A DNA stretch of 64,000 nucleotides, taken from Opitutaceae bacterium. Its GTDB lineage: Bacteria > Verrucomicrobiota > Verrucomicrobiia > Opitutales > Opitutaceae. A model generated the notes under the pieces. That model did no database searches. It saw only the letters and a program-made list of their open reading frames with translations, and had not been told where the DNA came from. Positions 1 to 9,059 of this stretch are shown here, piece by piece (the first letter of the stretch is position 1; each line of letters starts with the position of its first letter). The translations under genes and the position numbers were made by a program. The stretch lies in contig JACKPU010000004.1 of the NCBI GenBank assembly GCA_024233285.1, forward strand, positions 62,001-126,000. The letters run 5' to 3'.

Positions 1-402
1 CTGCTGGCGGAGATGCGGGTCGCCCGCGTGACCGGGGGGAGCGCCCAACCGGAGCCCTGGCTCGACGCAGCCTGCCGGCAATTGGAGACGGATGAGGCGA
101 TTGATTGGGCCGAGTTCTCGGCGGCGCAGGGGCTGACCTACGAGCAGTTTCGCAAGAAATTCAGCGCGGCGATGGGGGTGCCGCCGGCGCAATACCGCCT
201 GGCCCGCCGCCTCGATCGCGCCGCCCTGCGCTTGCGCACCGATGACGCGCCGCTGCGCCTCGTCGCGGAAGAGCTGGGCTTTTGCGATGAGTTTCATTTC
301 TCCAAACTGTTCAAGCGGCGGACCGGATTGTCGCCCACGGTTTATCGCGCGCAATGGCGTGGGGTCCGAACAAAACCCGTGCGGGTTGCCGGCAAAGTTT
401 GA
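1..402 (+). CDS. AraC-family regulator, C-terminal part (5' end outside window)
   Basis: This reading frame is open from the first base, so the gene begins upstream; the ATG at 13 is probably internal. The visible 133 residues are an AraC/XylS DNA-binding domain with two helix-turn-helix units. The second carries the family hallmark around GFCDEFHFSKLFKRRTG, followed by SPTVYR. The sensor domain is not in the window, so the ligand is unknown. The gene ends well before the next one and shows no operon link to it. Confidence 0.85.
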   Translation: MLAEMRVARVTGGSAQPEPWLDAACRQLETDEAIDWAEFSAAQGLTYEQFRKKFSAAMGVPPAQYRLARRLDRAALRLRTDDAPLRLVAEELGFCDEFHFSKLFKRRTGLSPTVYRAQWRGVRTKPVRVAGKV

Positions 403-877
403 ACCATTTGCCGGCTGCTGCGACTAAGTGCAGGATGATAAAGCTGGCCCAAGCTCGCCTGATCGCCTTTCCCACGTGGGTGTTGGTGGCGTTGGCGTGT
501 GCTTTGGCCAATCCGTTTTGTTGCCATCTGCTGCCGGTCTTTGACGGTTTTGAAAGCAGTCTGCCGGCGCAAATCGACGAGGCCCAGCAGTTGTGCGCCG
601 GGAAGCCGCTCAAACCCATACCTGCGTCTGAATCGCTGGCGACCGGCCGGGCGGAGTTTGTGGTGGCCGTGCTGCCGCATGGTGGGTTTGAACGGGTCGG
701 GACCAGCCTTTCGGCCCGCCCGTTGCCGATCAGGGAATTACGGGGGCCGCCGCGGCATCTGGTGCTGGGTATTTTGCGGATCTGAAAGGGGCCGGCTGGT
801 CGCCGGATGGTTGGTCGTCTGGGTTCGGATGCGTCCGAACCGGTTTAAGCGTTTCATCCCCTTTTGCATCTTCATCC
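403..877. other. 475-bp gap, no convincing gene
   Basis: No frame looks like a real gene. The best candidate starts at ATG 435 and ends at 785 on the plus strand (116 codons). It has a hydrophobic N-terminus that could be a signal sequence, but the rest resembles no family and there is no usable ribosome binding site. A perfect 8-bp inverted repeat lies at the right end (822-841). Confidence 0.4.
822..841. promoter_or_regulatory. Perfect inverted repeat upstream of methyltransferase
   Basis: GGTTCGGA, a 4-base TGCG spacer, and TCCGAACC form a perfect 8-bp inverted repeat 36 bp before the methyltransferase start. There is no T-run, so a protein-binding site is as likely as a hairpin. Function is unknown. 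Confidence 0.3.
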
Positions 878-1912
878 ATGTCCCATTTCCTTACGTGTGA
901 GTCGGGCATTCGCCCGGCAGCTCACCACCCCTGTTCGCTGTGCGATTCCCGCGCCGCCAAACTAATCGCCACCAAAGATCGTGATGGCCGGCCGTTACCC
1001 ACCGTGCTGTGCTTGAACTGCGGTTTGGTGCGCACCGACCCGATGCCTTCGGCGGCCGAATTGGCCGACTACTATGCCCACCGCTATCGTCGCAGTTACA
1101 AAGGGGCTTGGCAGCCTGAACCCAAGCGGGTTTACCGGGCGGCCCGGGTGGCGGCGGATCGCTGGCGACGGCTCAAACCGCACCTTCTGGCGAGTCGGCG
1201 GGTGCTGGATGTCGGCGCCAGCAGCGGCGAATTTGTTTACTTGCTCCAGACCTGCGGCAAGCAGGCCGAGGGAATTGAGCCCAACGAAAATTATGCGCGC
1301 TGGGCTCGCGACCAGCTGGGCCTGCCCGTGCGCACCCTCGATTGGCACCGCGCGGTGTTCCCGGAGCGCAACTTCGAAGCCATCACGCTCTTTCATGTGC
1401 TTGAGCATCTGGCCAACCCCCGCGAGGCCCTGACCCGTCTGGCCGGCTGGCTGGATCACGATGGTGTCTTGGTGGTGGAGGTGCCGAATGTCGAATCTCC
1501 GGTTGGTTCGCCCAAACGTCGTTTCCACTACGCCCATCTGCACAATTTCAACCCGGCCAGCCTGCGGGAAACGGGCCGTTGCGCGGGGTTGACCGTCCGC
1601 CATGAGGAGATTTCACCGGACGGCGGAAATCTCACCGTGGTGTTTGCGCGACCCGCGGTGATTCAACCCGGCGTCAGCCCGGGTTTGCCGGGCAACGCCG
1701 AACGCGTGCTCCAGGCGCTGCAAGCCCGGGGAAACCTGAGTTATGCCCTCGCCGGTTCGACTTGGCGGCGCCTCGCCGCGAAGCTGGCCCGATCCTACGG
1801 AGAACGCCGCGCCTTGCGCCGGTGGCATGGACCCCGTGCTTTTCTTGAGGCGGTGGTGATCGAATCTGATTTCCAACTGGGGGCGGCGAAACTAAGGGAC
1901 TCGACCACTTGA
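878..1912 (+). CDS. Class I SAM-dependent methyltransferase with N-terminal zinc-type motif
   Basis: A 344-residue protein. The N-terminus has two CxxC pairs (CSLCDS and CLNCG), as in methyltransferases with a small zinc-binding head. The Rossmann fold follows: motif I is VLDVGASSGEF near residue 110, and a later block reads FHVLEHLANP then VLVVEVPNVES, typical of the Methyltransf_23 group. Such enzymes often act on sugars or small metabolites; the substrate cannot be deduced. The stop codon overlaps the TTG start of the next gene by 4 bp, which implies translational coupling. Confidence 0.8.
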   Translation: MSHFLTCESGIRPAAHHPCSLCDSRAAKLIATKDRDGRPLPTVLCLNCGLVRTDPMPSAAELADYYAHRYRRSYKGAWQPEPKRVYRAARVAADRWRRLKPHLLASRRVLDVGASSGEFVYLLQTCGKQAEGIEPNENYARWARDQLGLPVRTLDWHRAVFPERNFEAITLFHVLEHLANPREALTRLAGWLDHDGVLVVEVPNVESPVGSPKRRFHYAHLHNFNPASLRETGRCAGLTVRHEEISPDGGNLTVVFARPAVIQPGVSPGLPGNAERVLQALQARGNLSYALAGSTWRRLAAKLARSYGERRALRRWHGPRAFLEAVVIESDFQLGAAKLRDSTT

Positions 1913-2457
1913 TCTCATCGTTGCCCACCCGCCGCTTGCTCCTGCGACCGTTCTCCCCGGCTGACGCGGATTTTGTGATCGCGCTGGTGAATGATCCGTC
2001 CTGGTTGCGGTTCATCGGTGATCGCCAGGTGCATGACCGCGCCGGCGCCGAGGCCTACATCGCCCGCCTGAACCGGATGCACGCGGAGCATGGTCACGGC
2101 GCGCTTCTGATCGAATTGCGCGCCACCGGCGCGCCCGTGGGCCTGGCGGGACTGTTTCGTCGTCCGGGGCTCACGGTGCCGGACGTCGGTTTCGCCTTGC
2201 TCCCGGAGTATATCGGCTGCGGCTATGCCTTCGAGGCGGCGGACGCGGTGCTGCGCGATGCGCGGCCACGCCTGAATCTCTCCCAAGTCCTCGGGGTCAC
2301 GGTGCCGGCAAACACGGCGTCGATTCGGGTGCTGGAGAAACTCGGCCTGCGGTATGCCCGCACCTTGCGTCAGCCCGGAAGCAGCGAGGACCTGAGCCTC
2401 TATCGCCGCACATGGGGCCGCAAAAAGCCCGCCGGGGTAGTCCACGGCGGGCGCTGA
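1909..2457 (+). CDS. GNAT acetyltransferase, RimJ-like
   Basis: A 182-residue GNAT-family N-acetyltransferase. It opens with TRRLLLRPFSPADADFV, the standard RimJ/RimL-type start, and later shows VGLAGLFRR and GVTVPANTASIRVLEKLGL, which correspond to the acetyl-CoA binding and C-terminal parts of the fold. It starts at TTG 1909 inside the stop of the methyltransferase gene. The acceptor may be a ribosomal protein N-terminus or a small amine. The last codons contain a hairpin that reads as a terminator for the convergent gene. Confidence 0.8.
   Translation: MISSLPTRRLLLRPFSPADADFVIALVNDPSWLRFIGDRQVHDRAGAEAYIARLNRMHAEHGHGALLIELRATGAPVGLAGLFRRPGLTVPDVGFALLPEYIGCGYAFEAADAVLRDARPRLNLSQVLGVTVPANTASIRVLEKLGLRYARTLRQPGSSEDLSLYRRTWGRKKPAGVVHGGR
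2422..2452 (-). terminator. Intrinsic terminator for the TlpA-like gene, embedded in the GNAT gene
   Basis: Read on the minus strand, GCCCGCCG, a 10-base loop and CGGCGGGC are followed by TTTTTG. The stem is a perfect 8 bp with a U-run. It lies within the last codons of the plus-strand GNAT gene, so one stretch serves as coding sequence and as opposite-strand terminator. Confidence 0.65.
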
Positions 2458-2476
2458 ATGGGGATCGATTTGGGGC

Positions 2477-3400
2477 TCAGTTCGGCACCGGCAGATTGAA
2501 TTCCTTGAGCAGTGCCGTGACCTTGCCCTGCACATCGGAAGCGGGATCGCCGGGGTGCAGACCGGAGAACCGCACGGTGCCGTCGGGGGCGATGATCGCG
2601 AGGTGCGGTATGCCGGTGACGCCGTAGTCGTCGTTGAAGACGTTTTGTTCGCTGAAAGCGACGTCCCACGTCATGTCGAATTTCTTGATGAAATCGGGCA
2701 TCAGCGCCTGTTCCTTTGCCGGATCGTCTTTGGTGTCGATGGCCTTGGACTCGAGATTGGAGACGCGACCTTGCAGGCTGGTCACGCCGAGGAACGTGAC
2801 GGGCGTGCCTTTGAAGTGGGCGACTTCCTCGCGAATGTTCGGGAACGAACGGATGCAAGGGCCGCACCACGTGGCCCAGAAATCGAGCACGACCACCTGA
2901 CCCTTGAGGTCGGAGAGTTTGTCCAAGCCGTCACGGGTGGACCAGGTGAAATTGAGCTCCGGGGCGGGATTGCCGATCAGCGCGGCCTTGAGGGCTTCGG
3001 CGGCGGCGGCGCGCTCCAGGTAGGCGAGCGCCTTGTCCGCGGCTTTCGCGCCTTCGCTGTCCGGATAATTGGCCTGCAGGGCGAGGAGCTGTTCCTTGGC
3101 CTTGGCGTTGTCCTCGAGGATTTGCATGGTGAACGTCGCCTGCATGAAGGCGATCTTCACGATGTCCTCCGAAGTGTCGCCGGCGTATTTCGCGAGCAGG
3201 TCGTCAAAAGCCTTGGCCTCGGCGGAGAACTCGTCGCCACTTTCGGCGCCGGCGTTGAGCTTGGCTTTGATTTGCGCGACCAGCGCGTCGAGGTCCGCGG
3301 CAGCGGCAGATTGAGGGGCGGGGGCTTCGTCTTGGGCGAAAATTGCTCCGGCGGGAAGCAAGGTGATCAGAACGGCGAGGAAAATGCGTCGAATGGTCAT
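2477..3400 (-). CDS. TlpA-like periplasmic thioredoxin-fold protein
   Basis: A 307-residue exported protein. Residues 1-22 form a signal peptide ending near IFAQ. Residues 35-140 are alanine-rich helices that could be a short TPR-like spacer. A TlpA/ResA-type thioredoxin domain follows, with VLDFWATWCGPC placing the redox cysteines at about 179 and 182. It probably acts as a thiol:disulfide reductase in the periplasm. The gene stands alone on the minus strand, convergent with the GNAT gene. The partner protein is unknown. Confidence 0.85.
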   Translation of the reverse strand: MTIRRIFLAVLITLLPAGAIFAQDEAPAPQSAAAADLDALVAQIKAKLNAGAESGDEFSAEAKAFDDLLAKYAGDTSEDIVKIAFMQATFTMQILEDNAKAKEQLLALQANYPDSEGAKAADKALAYLERAAAAEALKAALIGNPAPELNFTWSTRDGLDKLSDLKGQVVVLDFWATWCGPCIRSFPNIREEVAHFKGTPVTFLGVTSLQGRVSNLESKAIDTKDDPAKEQALMPDFIKKFDMTWDVAFSEQNVFNDDYGVTGIPHLAIIAPDGTVRFSGLHPGDPASDVQGKVTALLKEFNLPVPN

Positions 3401-3500
3401 GTTGAACAGGGGATAGGATTACGCCGAGCGAATGGAATTATTAGGCCCATTGTCGAAGTAATTGTGTGCGGACGTGAGAGCTGGTTCCGCCGGTGCCGGC

Positions 3501-4430
3501 TCAGCCGACAATCAGCCACGCGGTGTAGGCGGCATATCCCACGAACAACAGCAGTCCCTCCAGCCGGGAAATGCGGCCGTCGTTGTGCACCAAGGGCCAG
3601 AGCGTGAGCGGCACGACCGCGATCGTGATCAAGTCCGCCATGCGCAGGTCGGGCAGGGCGGTCGGGCTGATCAAGCCGGTGATGCCGAGAATGCCGAGCA
3701 GGTTGAATGTGCATGAGCCGACCACGTTGCCCACGGCCACGTCGGTTTCTCCGCGCAGGGTGGAGAGCAACGAGAGCGCGAGTTCGGGCAGGCTGGTGCC
3801 GACGGCCACGATGGTCAGACCGATGAGCAGTTCGCTCCAGCCCCAGGAACGCGCGAGCGACACGGCGGAATCCACCATCATGTCGGCGCCGATCAGAAGG
3901 AACGTGAGCCCGGCCACAATCAGCGCGATGCTTTGCCAGACGGACCGTGCCACCCGCGGTCCCGTGCTGTCGGCGGCGGCGCTTTCCTTGCGGGCATCGT
4001 GGACGAGGTGGATGGTGTAACCGATGACGATGGCGAGCAGCAACGCACCGTCCCACCGGCCCAAAGTGCGGTCGACCAGGAGCAACGGGGTCAACAAGGA
4101 GACGGCGATCAGCACCGGCACTTCACGCCGGACAACTTGCCGGCTGACGCCGAGCGGGCTGATCAAGGCGCATACCCCCAGTATCAACGCGATGTTGCAG
4201 ACATTGGAGCCGACCACATTGCCCACCGCCAGCGATCCCGCTCCGCGGAGGCTCGCGCCGGCGCTGACCACCATTTCGGGCGCGCTCGTGCCGTAGGCCA
4301 TGATGGTCAGGCCGACCACCAGCGGGGTGATCCCGAGCCGCAGGGCCAGGGCCACGCCGCCGCTGACCATCACGCGCGCGCCCAAAGTCAGAAACCCCAG
4401 CCCGACGGCAAGCAGCAGCCAAGTCATCAT
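3501..4430 (-). CDS. Calcium/sodium antiporter (CaCA family, YrbG-like)
   Basis: A 309-residue inner-membrane cation exchanger with two inverted repeats. The repeat signatures are visible: AYGTSAPEMVVS followed by AVGNVVGSN in the first half, and VAVGTSLPELALS followed by AVGNVVGS in the second. The central loop is short and charged (DARKES). I chose the double ATG at 4430/4427 because the 23 residues upstream of it are charged and cysteine-bearing and do not fit a membrane N-terminus. It is monocistronic and divergent from the next gene. Confidence 0.88.
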   Translation of the reverse strand: MMTWLLLAVGLGFLTLGARVMVSGGVALALRLGITPLVVGLTIMAYGTSAPEMVVSAGASLRGAGSLAVGNVVGSNVCNIALILGVCALISPLGVSRQVVRREVPVLIAVSLLTPLLLVDRTLGRWDGALLLAIVIGYTIHLVHDARKESAAADSTGPRVARSVWQSIALIVAGLTFLLIGADMMVDSAVSLARSWGWSELLIGLTIVAVGTSLPELALSLLSTLRGETDVAVGNVVGSCTFNLLGILGITGLISPTALPDLRMADLITIAVVPLTLWPLVHNDGRISRLEGLLLFVGYAAYTAWLIVG

Positions 4431-4651
4431 GAGTTGTGCGCCGGCGGCACGAGGCCGGAAGCAAATCGAAGGACGAAATTTTTCACAGCGTATAGGCAAC
4501 GGGCCGCTCGGGACATGGCCAGTCCAACCTGATTACAAATCCGTTGAAAATTTCGCGGGGTGGCGGTCGCTGGCCTACGCAACAATACGCACACTTGATC
4601 CGGGCGCCGGACTTGCCGGACGATTTTGGTTTGTCCAACGTGGGCACAGTC

Positions 4652-5218
4652 ATGCCCTGCTACGCCACGCGCAACCATGCCTTCGCTCCCGCCGTGACGT
4701 GGACACTCGATGGCGCTGAACTGCGCTGCGATGATGGCGGCGGACCACCGCGTCGCTATGCGCTCAAGGATGTTTGCGAAATGCGCTTGGAATTCTGTCC
4801 CACCCGCCCGGAGCGCAACCGCTACCGATGCCGATTGAGATTTGCCCGCGGCGGCACCGTCGAATTCTACAACCGCACGTATCGCGGCGTGTATGATTTT
4901 GCGGATACGAGTCCGGCCTACGTGGCGTTTGTGTCGGCGTTGCTGGCGGCTCTGCGCGAACACGCACCGGCGTGCCGCTACATCACAGGGACGGGCGCCG
5001 CGAATTACGCGCTGGGAGTGATTGGTTTCGTCGTGGCCTGCGGCGCGGTGCTGCTCGTCTTGCTCTTTGCGCTGACCAGCGGGCTCTGGTGGCTCGTGCT
5101 GGTGAAAGCCGCGATCATTGTCTTTTACCTGCCGACGGCATGGCGATGGTTGCGCCGTAATCGCGAGCGGGATTTCGACCCGCGAAATCCACCGTCAGAC
5201 CTTCTTCCGCGGATATAA
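4652..5218 (+). CDS. Hypothetical membrane protein
   Basis: About 188 residues from the ATG at 4652; an upstream in-frame ATG at 4544 would add 36 unlikely residues. The N-terminal half looks like a soluble beta-rich domain (TWTLDGAELRC onward). Residues 110-160 contain two hydrophobic stretches, VIGFVVACGAVLLVLLFAL and WWLVLVKAAIIVFYL, followed by an arginine-rich tail. No family is recognised. It ends just before a strong bidirectional terminator shared with ppdK. Confidence 0.6.
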   Translation: MPCYATRNHAFAPAVTWTLDGAELRCDDGGGPPRRYALKDVCEMRLEFCPTRPERNRYRCRLRFARGGTVEFYNRTYRGVYDFADTSPAYVAFVSALLAALREHAPACRYITGTGAANYALGVIGFVVACGAVLLVLLFALTSGLWWLVLVKAAIIVFYLPTAWRWLRRNRERDFDPRNPPSDLLPRI

Positions 5219-5254
5219 AAAAGCCCCGGTCGAATCGACCGGGGCTTTGCTTTT
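5217..5254. terminator. Bidirectional intrinsic terminator
   Basis: AAGCCCCGGTCGA and TCGACCGGGGCTT form a 13-bp perfect stem at 5221-5247. A-rich sequence lies to the left and TGCTTTT to the right, so it can stop transcripts from both directions between the convergent membrane-protein gene and ppdK. Confidence 0.85.
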
Positions 5255-5271
5255 AAGGATTCAGCGAATGC

Positions 5272-8043
5272 TTACTTGGCGCTCGCGATCGCGGCCTGCG
5301 CGGCGGCGAGGCGTGCCACGGGCACGCGGTAGGGCGAGCAGGACACGTAGGCGAGGCCGATCTTGTGGCAGAACTTCACGGAGTCGGGATCACCGCCGTG
5401 TTCGCCGCAGATGCCGAGCTTGATGTCGGGGCGGGTCGAACGGCCTTTGGCGATGGCGATCTCCATGAGCTGACCGACGCCGGTCTGGTCGACGGAGGCG
5501 AACGGGTTCTTCTTCATGATCTCGGTCTCTTGGTAAGCGCCGAGGAAGGAACCGGAGTCGTCGCGCGACATGCCGAGCGTGGTCTGCGTGAGGTCGTTGG
5601 TGCCGAAGCTGAAGAACTGCGCGGTCTGCGCGATCTCATCCGCTGTGAGGGCGCCGCGGGGAACTTCGATCATAGTGCCGACTTGGTAGGCGATCTTGAT
5701 CTTCTTTTCCTTCTGCACCTCGGCGGCGACTTCGTGAACGATGGCCACCTGCAGATCGAGCTCCTTCTTGAAGCCGACGAGCGGGATCATGATCTCGGGC
5801 TTGGCCTTGAGACCCTTCTTGTTCGCATCGGCGGCGGCCTCGAGGATCGCGCGCACTTGCATGCGGGTGATCTCGGGATACTTCACGCCGAGGCGGCAAC
5901 CGCGGAAGCCGAGCATCGGGTTGAACTCATGCAGCTCATGCACGCGGCTCATGATCTTCTCCACCGGCACGCCCAGTTTCTTGGCGAGGTCGAGCTGCTG
6001 CTCCTTGGAGTGGGGCAGGAACTCGTGCAGCGGGGGATCGAGCAGACGGATGGTCGCGGGGAAGCCCTTCAGCGCCTTGAAGATGCCGAAGAAATCGGCG
6101 CGCTGGTAAGGGAGGAGCTTGGCGAGCGCCTTCTCGCGATCATCAACGTTGCCGGCGAGAATCATCTCGCGCATGGCGTCGATGCGGTCGCCTTCGAAGA
6201 ACATGTGCTCGGTGCGGGTGAGGCCGATGCCCTCGGCGCCGAACGCGATCGCCTGGGCGGTCTGCTCGGGCGTGTCGGCGTTGGTGCGGACCTTGAGGAC
6301 GGTGGCCTTTTTGCACCAGTTCATCAACTGGACGTAGTTTTTGAACTTCTCGGTCTTCTGCGCGATCTTCTTGCCGTTGATCAGGCCGTCGATGATTTCG
6401 GACGGCGCGGTCGGGATCTGGCCGGCGTAGACGGCGCCGGTGGTGCCGTCGATCGAGAGGAAGTCACCCTCGGCGAAGGTCTGGCCCTGCACGGTGGCGA
6501 CGCGCTTGTCGTAATCGATGTGGATGTCGGAGGCGCCGCAAACGCAGACCTTGCCCATCTGGCGGGCAACGAGGGCGGCGTGGGACGACACACCACCGCG
6601 GGCGGTGAGAATACCGTCGGCGGCGATCATGCCGCGAAGGTCTTCCGGCGAGGTCTCGACGCGGACGAGGAGCACCTTCTCGCCCTTGTCGGCGGCGGTG
6701 ACGGCGCGGTCGGCGTTGAAGTAGATTTTGCCGGCGGCGGCGCCGGGACCGGCGGGCAGGCCGGTGGCGATGGCCTTGGCCTTCTTGATCTCGTTGAGAT
6801 CGAAGATGGGGGCGAGCAACTGTTCGAGCTGGTCGGCCGGATTGCGCATCACGGCGGTTTTCCAATCGATCAGGCGTTCCTTGACCATGTCGGCGGCGAA
6901 CTTGAGCGCGGCGGCGGCGGTGCGCTTGCCGTTGCGGGTCTGGAGCATGAACAGCTTGCCGTCCTGAATGGTGAACTCGACGTCCTGCACGTCCTTGAAG
7001 TGCTTCTCCAGGATTTTGCGGACCTTGAGGAGCTCGGCGTAGGACTTGGGCATCACGTCCTTGAGCTTGAGCACGGGCTCGGGCGTGCGGACGCCGGCGA
7101 CGACGTCCTCACCCTGAGCGTTGACGAGGAACTCGCCGTAGAACTCGTTCTCGCCGTTGGCGGGATTGCGGGTGAAGGCCACGCCGGAACCGGAGGTTTC
7201 GCCGGTGTTGCCGAAGACCATCGCCTGCACGTTGACGGCGGTGCCCCACTCGGAGGGAATGTTGTATTTGCGGCGATAGACGATCGCGCGGTCGTTCATC
7301 CACGAGCCGAACACGGCGCCGGCGGCGCCGCGAAGCTGATCCCACGGATCGTTCGGGAAACTCTGGCCGGTGCGATTCTTGACGAGCGTCTTGAAGCGCT
7401 TGACGAGCTCGGCCTGATCCTCGGCGGTGAGCTCGGAGTCGATGATGTCCTTGTGGTAGACCTCATGCTTGTATTCGTGGATCACGGTCTCGAACGGCTC
7501 GTGATCTTCGTCGGGGCGCTTTTGCACGCCGAGGACGACGTCGCCATACATCTGGATGAAGCGGCGGTAGCAGTCCCACGCGAAACGCGGGTTGTTGGTG
7601 GCTTTCGCGAGCGACTCGACGGTGTCGTCGTTAAGGCCGAGATTGAGAATCGTGTCCATCATGCCCGGCATGGAGTCGCGGGCGCCGGAGCGGACGGCGA
7701 CGAGGAGGGGGAAGCCCTTCGAATCGCCGAACTTGTAGCCCATGACCTTTTCCATGTTGGCGATGCCGGCTTCCATCTGGCCCTGCAGCTCCTTCGGGTA
7801 GGTCTTCTTGTGGTCGTAGTAATACGTGCAGACCTCGGTGGTGATCGTGAAACCGGCGGGCACGGGCAGGCCGATGCGGGTCATTTCCGCGAGGTTGGCG
7901 CCCTTGCCGCCGAGGAGGGCCTTCATCGTGCCGTTGCCGTCGGCCTTGCCGGCGCCCCACGTGTAAACGTATTTCGGCGCCTTGCCGGCGGATTTCTTGG
8001 CGGACTTGGCCGCGGTTTTTTTAGCTTTGGTTTTTGATGCCAT
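5272..8043 (-). CDS. ppdK: Pyruvate, phosphate dikinase
   Basis: A 923-residue enzyme interconverting pyruvate + ATP + Pi and phosphoenolpyruvate + AMP + PPi in the cytoplasm. The ATP-grasp N-terminus includes LLGGKGANLAEM and VAVRSGARDSMPGMMDT. The phosphohistidine is in GGVSSHAALVARQMG (about H488). The C-terminal PEP/pyruvate barrel ends with SCSPYRVPVARLA, giving the catalytic Cys at about 902. I start at ATG 8043 rather than 8088 because the earlier residues look non-coding. The first about 29 residues are a Lys/Ala-rich extension (KTKAKKTAAKSAKK) not typical of the family. The gene is divergent from tatC across about 200 bp. Confidence 0.97.
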   Translation of the reverse strand: MASKTKAKKTAAKSAKKSAGKAPKYVYTWGAGKADGNGTMKALLGGKGANLAEMTRIGLPVPAGFTITTEVCTYYYDHKKTYPKELQGQMEAGIANMEKVMGYKFGDSKGFPLLVAVRSGARDSMPGMMDTILNLGLNDDTVESLAKATNNPRFAWDCYRRFIQMYGDVVLGVQKRPDEDHEPFETVIHEYKHEVYHKDIIDSELTAEDQAELVKRFKTLVKNRTGQSFPNDPWDQLRGAAGAVFGSWMNDRAIVYRRKYNIPSEWGTAVNVQAMVFGNTGETSGSGVAFTRNPANGENEFYGEFLVNAQGEDVVAGVRTPEPVLKLKDVMPKSYAELLKVRKILEKHFKDVQDVEFTIQDGKLFMLQTRNGKRTAAAALKFAADMVKERLIDWKTAVMRNPADQLEQLLAPIFDLNEIKKAKAIATGLPAGPGAAAGKIYFNADRAVTAADKGEKVLLVRVETSPEDLRGMIAADGILTARGGVSSHAALVARQMGKVCVCGASDIHIDYDKRVATVQGQTFAEGDFLSIDGTTGAVYAGQIPTAPSEIIDGLINGKKIAQKTEKFKNYVQLMNWCKKATVLKVRTNADTPEQTAQAIAFGAEGIGLTRTEHMFFEGDRIDAMREMILAGNVDDREKALAKLLPYQRADFFGIFKALKGFPATIRLLDPPLHEFLPHSKEQQLDLAKKLGVPVEKIMSRVHELHEFNPMLGFRGCRLGVKYPEITRMQVRAILEAAADANKKGLKAKPEIMIPLVGFKKELDLQVAIVHEVAAEVQKEKKIKIAYQVGTMIEVPRGALTADEIAQTAQFFSFGTNDLTQTTLGMSRDDSGSFLGAYQETEIMKKNPFASVDQTGVGQLMEIAIAKGRSTRPDIKLGICGEHGGDPDSVKFCHKIGLAYVSCSPYRVPVARLAAAQAAIASAK

Positions 8044-8243
8044 GGATGGGATTTGCGTTGTAAGAATGACGGATGCGCGCAGGCGCAAAGGGTCATGGAA
8101 CTAGCGAGTCCGGCCCGGCACTGTCAACGGTGGAGGCGTCATATGCCGCGGTCGGGCGGTTTCGCGGCCCGGAACCCGCCACAAATCGCACAACGCGCTT
8201 CCGTTTTTGAGGAAATGGCGCAGCATGGCCCGTTCGATCCACC

Positions 8244-9056
8244 TTGAACGACCACGACGACATCTTTGCCGACGAAGCCGCGACCGGCGCGCAGACCCCG
8301 CTGCGCGACAAGCCGATGGGGTTTTTCGACCACTTGGAGGACCTGCGCTGGACCCTGATCAAGTGCGTGGGCGTGTTCCTGGTGTTTGCGGTGCTGATCG
8401 GCATCTTCCTGCGCGAGTTCAATGATGTGCTGCTCTGGCCGCTGCACGCGGTGCAGGCGGAAAAGGGCACCCTGCAGATCGATCTGGGCACGACCTCGAT
8501 CATGGAAACCTTCACGGTCATCATGCAGATGTGCTTCATGGGCGGTTTCGTGCTGTCGGCGCCGTTCATCCTGCTGTTCATCGGCCAGTTTGTTTCCCCG
8601 GCGCTGACGGAGAAGGAGCTCAAGGTCGTGCTGCCGTTGTGCATTGCGGCCATGCTGCTGTTCATCGGCGGGGCGTTGTTCAGCTACGGTTTGCTTGTGC
8701 CGAGCACGCTGCGCGTTTCCGTCGAGCTGAACGAATACTTCGGCTTCGTCATGCGGTGGACGCCGGGCAGCTATTACAGCCTGCTGATGTGGCTCGTGCT
8801 CGGAGTGGGCGCGTCCTTCGAATTTCCGCTGCTCATCGTGCTGCTCGTTTACATGGGCATCATGACCACGGCCACGCTGACCAAATACCGCCGGCATGCG
8901 ATCGTGGGCATTTTCGTGATTGCCGCGATCGTCACGCCGACACCGGACCCGATCACGCAGACGATTTTTGCCGCGCCGCTCTACTTGTTGTTCGAACTGG
9001 CCGTGATCGTCAGCCGCCGGGTCGAGCGCAAGCGCGCGCTGCGTTTAGAAGCGTGA
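8244..9056 (+). CDS. tatC: Sec-independent translocase subunit TatC
   Basis: A 270-residue, six-helix inner-membrane protein that recognises twin-arginine signal peptides. FFDHLEDLRW near residue 26 is the TatC N-terminal signature. Later features include PFILLFIGQFVSPALTEKE and IVTPTPDPITQ, matching the conserved periplasmic-loop and last-helix regions. I keep the TTG start at 8244, which gives a short acidic leader; the ATG at 8316 is an alternative. tatA/B are not in this window. Several secreted enzymes in the window carry Tat-type signals, so they are expected clients. Confidence 0.95.
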   Translation: MNDHDDIFADEAATGAQTPLRDKPMGFFDHLEDLRWTLIKCVGVFLVFAVLIGIFLREFNDVLLWPLHAVQAEKGTLQIDLGTTSIMETFTVIMQMCFMGGFVLSAPFILLFIGQFVSPALTEKELKVVLPLCIAAMLLFIGGALFSYGLLVPSTLRVSVELNEYFGFVMRWTPGSYYSLLMWLVLGVGASFEFPLLIVLLVYMGIMTTATLTKYRRHAIVGIFVIAAIVTPTPDPITQTIFAAPLYLLFELAVIVSRRVERKRALRLEA

Positions 9057-9059
9057 TGA

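Noticed and set aside
435..785. A possible small secreted protein of 116 codons
   Set aside because: The hydrophobic start is suggestive, but there is no ribosome binding site, no family, and overlapping frames on both strands look equally likely by chance.
5365..8037. An 890-codon open frame antisense to ppdK
   Set aside because: Its translation is low-complexity (Gly, Val, Leu, Glu, Asp) and mirrors the strong codon bias of ppdK. Long antisense frames are expected in such GC-rich genes.
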